From: Heterobilharzia americana | Taxonomy: Eukaryota; Platyhelminthes; Trematoda; Strigeidida; Schistosomatidae | DNA: 64,000 nt | Assembly (NCBI GenBank): GCA_944470555.2 | Contig: OX104134.1 | Coordinates: 100,310,701 to 100,374,700 of the forward strand | Direction of reading: 5' to 3' | Shown here: in pieces, positions 40,701-52,700 of the stretch | Numbering within the stretch: the stretch's first letter is position 1 | Layout: each line of letters starts with the position of its first letter | Program-made: the position numbers and the translations under genes | The notes under the pieces: generated by a model | Databases searched by the model: none | Told to the model about the DNA's origin: nothing | What the model saw: the letters and a program-made list of their open reading frames with translations, nothing else

Positions 40701-43700
40701 GTCTTCCTGCCGATTGCCTCCAATCAACTAACATCTACCAATGTGCACCGCGATGCTGAGCTTCCTAGCTTGGTTGCCACATCTCAAATATGATCGATAG
40801 GATTCGGTCTGCACTCAGGACTAGACAACATGGAATTGGTTGCACTCCCTTGACCAATCAATACAGACCAATATGCTTTAATATCACGTGACTTGAATAT
40901 ATAACGGCGGAGGATATAATATGTGACCCTTACTATGTCATGTGGTTGTGATTTCCTGCATACCTTGTACACTTCTACGCATACCTATGAGTCATTCACG
41001 CAAATGAACGAACACAAGGTGAAGTAGTACTCACAATTCTTCTACTGTCATGTACAATACACACACCAATCGATCGCACTCAAAACCATTAATTGTACAG
41101 AACTGAGTCAGACATCAATAGAAAGCTTTTACTCTGATCTATACTATAACACCATACAATAAGTCTTTGGTGGAAGGTGTCGTTTAAAAGAAGAGTAGAC
41201 TAGTACGGTTGATATTACTCATCTGAAGTTCCTACTTTTACTTCTTCACTATGCTATCCACACACACACGTTCATCCTTACCATTTTCATTATCATTTGT
41301 ACTGCCCTTCTTTTATAGACAATTCAGAACGTTGTTTGTAGAAATCAGACATCATTTGGACTGTTCAAAGGATACTAATTCCCCGGTGAGTGACTGGAAG
41401 AACAACAATACCAACAAGAAAGGTCAGTTGGATGCAGTCAATTCCAGTGTCAGTGGTACATTGTGTGAACATGTGATCTCAGCTTGCCTATTCCTACGCT
41501 ATATATGTCCAGCTATACTCTCGCCTTCATTATTCAATTTAACTCAAGAATTCCCCAGTGAACCACGTGTTCTACGCGCATTCACTCTGGTTAGTGACTA
41601 ATAATGTGTTTCTTTAGTTCTATTTTGAAGCTATTGTTTTAGTTATGTAAATATTGGGTTGTGAAGAATGACGTTTTCTGGTTGATGAAGCATCTGTAAT
41701 TCGGTCAGTCAGTTTGCTAGCCAGATGAGTAGAACAATAAAATATCACTAAAACATATTGAAAGGTATGAGAAGGAGGGGAAGGACTTAAAATAAACCCC
41801 GAAGTGTTCAGTGAGTCGTTCTCTTTCGAGCTAGGGTTTCATTTTGGCAAACGACTCACTGTCACGACTTTGCATAGATATTTGTAACATACTGCTTCGC
41901 CTGCTTGTAACTTGATTGGTTGCTTGGTAACTGTGTTGGCGTGTGGCAATCCTGATTGGTTGACATCCTGCTTCTAGTTTTCCTAGAGAGGTGAGCGAAA
42001 ACGTAACTGTTTGCTTTTTTTTTTTGGTTTGTTTGCAGTTCCTTAATTTGGCTTCATTGTGATTGGTTGGTCTTTTGTTTTGAATGAACTGATTTAGGTT
42101 GTCTTGATCTGATTGGTTGGCTCGTTGATATTAAAGACGGGGAGGGGTCCTTTATGCTGCTTGGTCTATTTGCTCCAACTGGAGTGGGGGATTCTTTTTG
42201 CAATGATAGGTTAAGTGCTAGAGTTTGGCTGGTTATTATTATTTTATTATTTGTCCCTCGGGTTCCTAGTGGAAAATAGGGCTTCAGTAGCACGTCCCCA
42301 CTCCACTCTTTTCTCTGAAAACTTTCGAACCTGGCTCCACGACAGCCCAGAAGCTCTCATTTCCTCCTCACACGATCTCCTCCATGTCACCCTCACCTCG
42401 GACGCCCAACTCGTCGTTTTCCATCTGGGTTCCACTCGGTACCTGGCCTGGCGCGTGATGTCCCCAGTCGGCCTTCTCAGTGTATGCCCAATCCACCTCT
42501 ACTTCCTGCTACTGCATATTTGTTGAGTGATAGGTTCTTTGTTGGTTCGTTCCCAGAGTTCCTTGTTGCTTATTCTTATTATTCTAGACATTTATCCTCA
42601 GTAATGAGCGTAGGCAGTTGTTGATGAATGTCTGTAGTTTGTTGGAAATCCCTTTCGTAACGCGCCAAGTCTCTCAGCCATACAGGAGCACTGACTTGAC
42701 GTTGGTGTTGAAAATCCGGATCTTGTTCACGCTTTGTGCTGAGTGCAGAAGATCTCCACATTGGTTTCAGGCTAATGAACGCCTGTCTTGCTTTCCCGAT
42801 CTTGACTTTGACGTCCTCGTCCAAGCCGCCTGTAGTTGAAACAGTGCTGCTTTTAAGTTTCTCCCGTTGATAGTGATTGGAACTTGTTGTTGTTGTTGGT
42901 CTTAGTTGGGTATCTTCATCACCTCTGTCTTCTCTATATTCACTTGAAGTCCCGCCTTCGCTGCCCTACCTCTTCTGTCAACTTGTTAGTTTTCGCCTGT
43001 AGATCTTCAAGTTTGTGTGACACTAGACACAAGTCATCGGCGAAATCCAAATCTTCTGGGATCTTTTCCGCAGTCCAGCGTATCCCCCTCTTCTCGCTCC
43101 TCACTGTTTGTTGCATAATCCAGTCCACCACAATCAGGAATATCATGGGGGATAGTAGGCAACCTTGTTTCACTCCTGTCTTCACTTCAAAAGCATCACT
43201 GAGTTTCCCATTGTGAATTACTTGACTGGCATGTGGCATCTTCATATAGTTGTTGAATGAGGTTGATAAAGGTTTGCGGTGTTCCGTAGTGTTGGAGCAG
43301 TTGCCAGATTACTTCTCGGTCGACGCTGTCAAAGGCCTTCTCAAAGTCGATGAAGTTGAGGTGTAGAGTTGACTGCCATTCTATACTGTTCTATGATGAT
43401 GCGTAGTGTAGCGTTGCAATTTGGTTGGCACATGATTTGTACTTCCTGAAGGCAGCCAGCCTGTTCTGATCGTAGTTTTGAATCCAGTGCATCCTTTAGT
43501 CCCTCCGGGATGATGCGGCTTAATATTTTGCTCGCACTAGGTGGACAGGAGCGTGATTCCTCGCCAGTTCTTGCCAAGACTTAGGTCGCCATTCTTCGGG
43601 ATTTGGCTGGTTATACATGAGTTATTTGATCTAATTGATTGGCCATCCGATTCTTTGTTGTGTGGTTATATAACATTTCATTGAAGCGTTTTTTTCAACT

Positions 43701-46700
43701 ACTAGGGACTATGAGTCGAATCATCACCTAGTGTCTCCAATAATTAATTTTGCTTGTCATATGAACCCCGATTGGTATATCTATATTTCTTTAGGCAACT
43801 AAGACCGACAGTCGGAGGCCTCATGAATTGATGTCATGTTTCAGTCTGACCGCTTTAAATTTATTTCTAGCCTAAACGTACTTCAGCTAACACCGGGTGA
43901 CTTAACTCTAATACCCAGAACTCTACTCCTGACTTCTACGGTACCAACGGATTGGTTCCATGACATATGGGCAATGTTACGAAAGGCAAGGGTGATGGAA
44001 CAGGTAATCTGACATCAGGTTCTACCTGACAAATATTTTGCTGAGAAGCATGTGGTCACGTGTTACGTCTTTTAGTCACCATTTTTATGTTCTTGATCTG
44101 ACGGTACGACTCATGTTACTGGTCGTAATTTCACTTGGGGGTGTGTGTTCCTCTATGGATGTGTAATTATAAATACTGTAGGGATTACTACAGGTCTTCA
44201 TCTATGCTTGTATCGAGCCTACGATCCCTAACGTTAGACCATTTGACTCATGAAGAAAGATGAGTGCATTCCACCATTCCATCATGCATTTGACAGAACA
44301 CATAGAAAATATACAAAGACTTGAAACCGTAGGCAGTCTCATTAGAATTTCAGCCAATGAGAACGGAAGGTAACAAGGTTTAAGGTCAGCCACTTGTGAT
44401 TCACTTATTCACTTTTATTGACTGCCTGACTCATTGACTCAGTAAAAGGATTCACCAAGAGGTTAACAGTAGCAGCACATAGCACTAAGTACCGTATGTA
44501 CAATTTCCAGACCAGGATACTGGTAACCAAGGTGTTTTGTATTTGAAGAAACGGTTCCTAAGTTCGATTGTCGCTGACAAAAATACCGCTCACTGGGTGG
44601 GAGGCACATCCAGCTAATGAGTTCCAATCCAACCAGGTCCACAAATGCATCCTGAACTCCACTGCTAGCCATTTCCCCATCATTAAGTCCTCAAAAAATG
44701 AATTTCTTATATCTGTGATACAAATCTAAGCTGAAGAGCATTATTTCATCCTTGTTCTTCTACTTGTGTTTTTCTTACCCATAGGTGGCTAAAACAATTC
44801 AAACATTGGCGAATTTTAGTTTGTTCAGCGGTACAAAAGAAGCCTATATGAAGTTTATGAATCAATTTGTAACCAGTCAACTTCCAGCTGTTCGACAGTT
44901 TCTCCATTCAATTTCAACCCCAGTTGCAAAACCGACTTCTTCACAGAAATCCCTCAGCAGTACAGTTTTGAAATCGATCAATTCCTTATCAAATATCTGT
45001 AACAACAATAACGGTTGTCATGGTAATACGGATAGTAACAAATATATTAACACTTATAACGGTTCTGTTCCACATTCTTTGCATATGATGATTTCCGATG
45101 AAAATTTACTCAACTCTGCACTATCTAATTGTGGAAGAAGACAAGATAACTCTTTGGAGACTCGTTTCATCAACAGTAGTCAGTCAAACCATGAAGGATT
45201 TATCGGGGATACTTATCGACTCAAGGATTTTCTTCACCGGTCAAATCATTCACGTGGGTGTGAGAGTCCACGAGTTATCAATAAATTGGTAAGTGGTTAC
45301 AGTGTTAAGCACTTAGAGGTAGTTGCCTTACCCACGGCTGACTAGCTTGTGTGCATACAGTCCAGTTCTACAGGGGGTCGTTTGCAACGTTTCTGACTCC
45401 TTTTAGCACTGACAAGTACAGGTTTGAACCCCCTGGGGAACACCAGTTTTCTTATAATTGCAGATACTCGTTGCTGATGTGTATCAACAATTTCGGCACC
45501 TAGATCCAGCTGTGGCTTTCTGCTGGTTAGCTCCCACCATTTAACATAAAGTTCAGTTGTGCAAAAAATACTGCTGTATCGATATATACACATATATATT
45601 TACTGGTAACCTTTCTAGGCGTTTCTAGGATGGAACATCCAATCGATTTTTCCGTATTGTTCAGTTGGCTAGGGAAAAGGTATAGTCAAGAGACTCTTGT
45701 GAAATGCTCAGTGTTATATCAGCCGAAAAGCGCAGAAATATGATTCTCCTCAGATGGGAAGTGTCACTGGTCGTATTATTTTATTTATTTGTTTAACAGG
45801 TCATTGTATTTATCACTGAATCGGTAGCATTATTGTACAACCCACTTCAAGAGCTTTCTATTAACCCCCACCTATTCATGCATTGCCTACAGTTTGGAAA
45901 CAATTGCAACGTGTTGAGTGGAATCAATCAATCAATCCATTTTTATGCATTCTTCGGTTTGTTTGATGCTTGAAATTAACAGGTTGTTTCATTTTTATCA
46001 ATTATGTTGCGTTGTGGTTAGGTAATTTGGTTGTATTACGCATACAGATGAATTAGACCGCCTGAAATATATATGGAAAGTTAGCAGCAAACTTTGTGTT
46101 ATGTTGTAAGCGTTCTGTTTGTAGGGTTGAATTACATGACTCATCGTGTGGGTAGATTGAGCACGATACGAGAGTGGGTAAGTATAAGCATATTCTAGAT
46201 CACTCACGTCCAAGGTCAGCGTTAGAACTGGATAGACAGAATTACGCGCTTAATATAATCACAACCTGAGAAGGTTATAACAGTAAGATTGTTCTGATTG
46301 GTTGTGAGTGTAATTTTAAACATTTCTAGCTTCTTTAACGGCCTACATAATAGTATATTGAACGTCCTAACAAATTAATAGACTTGTCATATTTGCTAAC
46401 AGTTGGCTGGTCGACAAAGTGAATTTTACCAGCCAGGAATATCTACAACCATGATGAAACCGATATGCCCACATAGGTTTGGCCCTGCGTTACGCAATGC
46501 TGAAGAGAGTCAGAGACTTCACTACTAGCCTATTCAACTCACTACTGATCCCCATCAGTACATTAAAAAGTAGCCCATTCAACTGTCTGGTCTGTAGAGT
46601 CCCGCGGGTGACTGATGTCTGTAGAGACCTCCAGTGCTTACCTGGTAGTGACCAGTTCACATCAAACAGACAGAAAGACAGACAGGCTGTTTAGTAGAAC

Positions 46701-49700
46701 AGAGGGAACTGCAGCGCAGTACACTTGACCCTCAATTGGCAATCAATGATGACGGCGGCGAAGTCTCCCTGTATCCGTCTGAAGATTACGTTGGTAGGTG
46801 ACTCACTTCATAAGCTGATCTAAAGAAAAGTGAACTGGTCAACACATACAACCGCTCCACTCTCTCCTATGGAACAAGGGACCAGGGAAGACCAGTGCTG
46901 GAACATCAGTATGCAGTTCAGTGTTAAGAAGCGCATCTAAAAATCTATTCTCAAACTGCCTCCCAAGATGTCCAAGAAACTCTGCATCCTGTCAGCATCT
47001 TCACATAACATGGCTATGTCATGTATTAAGGATTCTACTGTGAGAAGACCAATCCAGTGTTCATATTTTACAAGCAGTAACTGTTGCCAAACTGCATTGT
47101 TAGATGAACAGCCTCCTAGAAAAATTTTGAAAAGTACATTTTGAAACACAACTATCATTTTACGGGCTGTAGTTTCTTGTAGTCGACTGGACCAAACTGA
47201 TCGAGCAGTACTGGTTAATGGGCTCCCTGAATAAAAGCCTTGATATTGCTGTCAAATTTAGCCCGGTAGCAATCATGAATGGTGGCTAGCGGTGGAATCC
47301 AGGAGGCTAGTTTCGTCCAATATGAGCCTCACTCATCAGCTGGATATACGTACCTCTCAACAACCAATCAGTATGTTCCAAGTAGGCGTGTGGAACTTTC
47401 CTTAATGATATCCAAGTGTATCTGTTTCATGAGAAGTAGCTGCTACAACACAGTAGCCTAGCAGATGCATCTGAAGTCGTGGGGTTGGGTTCGAGTCCCA
47501 GCGTGGACAATATCACTCACCACTCATTGGGTGGTGGGGGTGCACATGCGCTTGTAATTTATATTTACATGAACTTTCACGAAGGACAAATCGATATTTT
47601 ATGGGGTTAAAGACGGTGCGCTAATCAACCATACTAACAAAGCTGAGTTACCAAGGAAGGTTTAGTGTAGCAAAAAGTTCTTTCTGAATCCATAAAAAGG
47701 TTGCAACTTCCTTATAGCTGGATATTCAGTAAAGCCAAGTACATGGGCCCAGTAGGTTCTCTAAATGAGCTGGAAAGAGCATCCAAATGGACCTTAAGAC
47801 CCGTTTCAGTGGTGTTTAGGTCGGGAAGAAGTTGGTCACGGATTATCTAGGTTGATGGGACCATGCGATTTAGTTTGTTGTTGCCGCAGTTGCTTTGAGA
47901 TGTGCTCCATGGCCTTTACTTGCACGGATTAGCGTGTTCTCTCTATATATTTGTGACCATCATACATGCATGTAAACTGATAAACGCAACTGGATGCGAT
48001 CTCATCGTTCAAATGCAGCGAGGGTTTACTGGAGTACACTTCTTTCGTTTCCTCCATGATGTTGACCTCTACTGCATAGCGTGTTCTCCGAATGACGGCC
48101 ATGATTCTTTGTTCCGCTATGGATACCTCGATTTTGCCGGTATAATTTCATTTTTGTACAATAATGATGAATAATAGCCAGTAGACGAATTTCCTGACCC
48201 ATAAAGACTACCTTCACGTGACATGGTGGTCTGGCTTGGTTGCCGCCAAATGACCCAACGATCTTTTCTGGTGGTGAAACAATTGTTCTGTTGAGATTCT
48301 ACCATACGAGAAATGTCTGCTGGATAGAGGTAAGGCAAAAAACAGTAATCATTATAGTGTAAGTTGCCACGCTATGTTGGCTGTCCGAGGTCATCGAAGT
48401 CGTACTCTTGACTGAACGGAGATGTGACAGCAGGAAGGTGTTTCCTTTGGGCATCAAGCACTGTTACGCTAATGCTGCCTTTTCTATAGGAAGCAGGGGG
48501 CTGTTGGAGGTCGACCATAAAAAAGGTACACTTCCCACTATCCAGCGTCCCAACGATGCAGGCGATCTGAGTTCATACTCAGATTCAAAACCAGTGAAGT
48601 AAAATCCCAAACTGGCCAAAATGACCGTGTGTGACCAGTATCGAGTAGATTTTCCTTGGACTCTTTGTTCACGGACTAACCCATGTCTTTCAGATACCTC
48701 AAGAAGCAGTGGAATTCAAGAGGCCCGTTTCGTCCCACTCAGAACTCATCAGCAGAATGCTACTGACTCCTACAAACCAGTCTTTATATCCTGTCAAGAT
48801 CTTGAAACATAGACGTACTTAACGGTGCCCGATACTTATAATATTTCTTGATATAAAGGAGACGATGAATATCAATGATCAGGAGGTTTGATGACAGTCT
48901 TGCTCAATGAAACAGCGGCGTCCCGAGTAACTACATCATATTACTGAAGGCTGTCCATTCGAACGCGCGTCGGCTAGGACCTCCAGTCAGTTGCATAGGT
49001 AGAATTCGTATTTGTGAAAGAATTCCGCTCTTTCTCCCAGTCTCTGATACGTGTTTTGTTCCATTTAGGACTCTTCAGCTAGGTGTACCTGCCTGATAGT
49101 GAGAAGTGATTGATTCCTACTTAGATTCGAACCCAGGACCAGTCGCTTCAAGACCTCGCTGCAACTGTCTACCACTGATATCGAGAATTGCTAATTCCAG
49201 CAATGTTGAAGCTTCCGAAAAGGAGCCCATATGCCAGTCACCGACGATCACTTCAGTTCAATCAAGGATGACAATTTACGTAGGATAACTTCGAAACTCT
49301 TTTACAAGTGATTATCTAATGTAGTGTTGTGAGCTCGAAGACCCACTGCTATCAGCCATAAGACCTGTTCTTCATTTTGTTGTTAACTTACATAATGGCA
49401 TATTGTACCTGCCAAATATAAGATGGGTTTTCAGTACTGGTGCGCAACTAGTTCCAGCAAAGTGAGGAAACGCATCAATCACTTCGTTTACTCTAATTCG
49501 GCAGTTGCATCAGCCTGAACATGCTGGTTCCTAACGAAATCTCACCTCGCATACAAATGGCTCGTTTCGCATTTCGCGACTCTCTGCATACACGACTACT
49601 TACCTACCTACCTACCTACCTACCTACCTACCTACCTACCTACCTACCTACCTACCTACCTACCTACCTACCTACCTACCTACCTACCTACCTACCTACC

Positions 49701-52700
49701 TACCTACCTACCTACCTACCTACCTACCTACCTACCTACCTACCTACCTACCTACATATCAATCAATGCACGAGGAGACTGCACTCCACTCAACTCAACT
49801 CCCTTATCTCATGCGCGTCTACTGCTGTGGAACATGCCCATCAAAAGTAGAAGACATCAAGCATTTATCCACTTCTCACCATACATGTATAAGTAGCATT
49901 GCTCGCGTTCGGTGCAATCAACACCGTGCCACCAATGTTCACGTAAGGCGAATGGTACTTTACTGTACTACACTGCACTGCACTGTACTGTACTCTACTG
50001 TTCTGATACGCAAGTCGATTGATGACGATGACGTCGTCAACCATCATCCACTGAGATGGCTTCCACATATACTGGTGGACATGCCGAGCCACCCCTCCTT
50101 CCCTCCACCTACCACTCACTATCCTACCTAGGGGAAGTTGGATTACGTTGGAAGACGCTTCATCACCGCGGCCACACCAACACATCACACCAGTCGATCA
50201 AATCTCTCACTGTTCGTCTGTCTCACCCGTATCGGAAATTTAACACTACCTACTTCAGGTCCTCCAAACGATAGATCGATCAATCAATCAATCAATCAGT
50301 CAATCAGTGCTTGACGACTATTGGTGACATACCTGAAAATCGATCACAATCGGTCTGTCAGTCTTATTCACTCCTTCACACCTAAAGCTTGAATATTCTC
50401 ACAAAAAGTGGTTTCCAAATTTCTTCTCCTGCTGTACACCTTTATCACTTTCCTATTGACTTGTTATTTTTATGTTGCTGTGAAGTGTGTGGAAACTGGA
50501 AGGGATGGAGTTGTGTATGAGATTCTACACTGTTTTTGTCTATCTCTCTATCTGTTTATCTTCCATTGGAACCTTTAGTTTATTCATTACTTTGTAAACC
50601 TTCAACTCAACACGAGGAGTACCATAATCTATGCGCTAGAAGTGTCTTTTTATGAACTGACTGACATGCGTTAGATAACCGCTGGAAACCAGGTAGCGCT
50701 GGTCAGCTGTTTCATCGTAGTATGTCATTTCTCAGCAAGCTACACCCATTTTCCTGCCAGGGATCGAACTCTGGACCGTGAAACCACTTTACTGTTTAGT
50801 GCTCATTAGTGACATGCTTCCATATGGATATTTTGGGGCTCTAATGAGAAGCCGTAACATTTGGGGTCTTTCAGCCAGAAGTGAAGCCCGATAAAAAGTG
50901 AAGATCTTGGTGGAGAGTCGCGGTATGTCGCTAATTGACAGGAGTTGCAATTCGTGGTTAACTGGTTATCCCGTTCACCACGGGACCTGGAGGTCCAGAG
51001 TTCGAGCCTATATATGTATATATAGTCAACTTTGTCTAACTTTATTCATCTTGTCTTTCCCCTTTCTTAACTTATCGAATTAGCATAACTCAAAATTCAG
51101 TATGAATGGTGATTCTTCTGTGAAACCTCTCGGTGACGAATCTTCAAGGCATAAAACATGCCACAATACACCGACTGCTGTGAATTCGATTATTTTACCT
51201 CCCCTTCCAACTGGTCATCAGTATGCTCCTCATCTTGGCCTAAGGGATCATGTTGACCTGCCTTTATGCTTAGCTCTGTGTCATTTACAATTGTCTGAAG
51301 CGATTGAAAAAGTCCCCGAACAAGTAAGTTCTCCTAAATAATTACTGTTTAAACAGTTTCTTTTTATATAGTTCATACAAAGTGGTATGAATAGTTCACT
51401 CGGTGGTATGGCAGCCGACAGTGGAGTTCACTGTCCGCTTTGTGGTCCACTGAATATACCTGACCCCACAGGTCAGTGCTTCTCATCAGAACTCGGAGAA
51501 ACTGATCTCGAAGGAAGTGGTCAGTGAGATAGCTGTGTTACACTGATCTAGGCATTTGTCTACCAACAATGGATGGGTCATGGGTTTAAACCCAACTCCG
51601 ACTAATACACCATAGGTGTATGATTCATCGCTGCCTACTGTACGAATAATGTGGGAAATGTTGTTCAATTACATTTTGAAGTTACGCCCGATGAAGACCC
51701 ATTGCCTGTAATACATACTAATTTTTTCTATTTTTAGAACAGACAGTCTAATATCAATGAATTGAAATCAATCTTAGATGAAGTGAACACATTTCTCGTC
51801 TCTGGTAAAGATCCTCAGCCGAATTGGTGGTGTACAAACCAACCGGCTAGCACTGCTGTTACTCTCAATAACATCGGGGGTACAATTCCGACCAATAACA
51901 TGTCAAACATTCCCAATTCGAAACCATCGTCATTGCCATCATCATCATCACCATCTCCCAACGTCTTGTTAAATATGTCGCAGATGAGTCTTCCCTGCAG
52001 TAACCAGCACCATCATCAAGCCTCGCTGGGGAAATCTAAATTAATGAATACCGCTGACTCCTCAGATGGAACAATTTCACCACAGTCCACATCAATTTCA
52101 TCAGCTACCAGTTTCAGTTCATTTAAAAATATTGTTCTCTCTGAGACAAAGAAAGATAATCACTATAGTAACAGTGGTAGTAATAAAAATCTGTGTAAAT
52201 CTACGGTGAGTTGATGTGCTTTCTGGTTTACTTATTTACATATTTCAATACCACAACCGCTTGAAAAATACTCACACACAGTACACAGTGCTTTAATGGA
52301 CTCCTTTTTGATATTTCTCACAGGTGAGTAGCTTCTTTTCAAGCTACAGGGTCCCCGATGTGACTCCTGTCTGTCACAAAGGTGTCACGAACCAACGAAG
52401 TATACTACTACTGAATAGCAACAAAATTTAGGCTGGTGATCCGTAGGTTTCACCAACCACTGGACAGCTGTTTCGCTCTCTTGAAGCTGGGTTCATCAGT
52501 GGTGAACCCAAAGGAATTCAGCTAGCTGACTTAAGTGAACCGGTATGGCGTACCTTGAATAGAATGGTCAATTTGTAAATGATGATTTATAAGTTGTGCA
52601 CGGTAGTCATTGACAAGTTCCTCACAGCTAAGTAGTTTTGTCCATTTCCTTCACGGGGACATGACTACAGCCAAAAATTTGGTAACATACGTGAGGTGGT

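Larger units (their letters stand above)
41590..44784 (+). other. intron with CCAAT-rich repeat, RTE LINE and SINE
   Basis: 41810-42235 is a CCAAT-rich repeat, 42245-43610 a minus-strand RTE LINE and 44490-44680 a SINE. The remainder (43620-44480) holds nothing I can identify. Confidence 0.8.
45289..51083 (+). other. intron with LINE pieces, SINE pieces and a microsatellite
   Basis: 45355-45490 family-B SINE remnant; 46600-47230 LINE (minus); 47281-47350 and 48705-48775 SM-alpha tails (minus); 47455-47560 SINE head (plus); 49599-49755 (TACC)n; 49900-50590 LINE 3' end. 47600-48360 is unclassified and holds short open frames with no support. Confidence 0.75.

Noticed and set aside
47902..48338. 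Open frames on both strands (90 and 73 codons)
   Set aside because: No similarity and no splice support; intronic chance frames.
49599..49755. CRISPR-like array
   Set aside because: A simple tetranucleotide tract without spacers, in a eukaryotic genome.
49521..49850. 109-codon frame with YLPT repeats
   Set aside because: Produced by the (TACC)n microsatellite.
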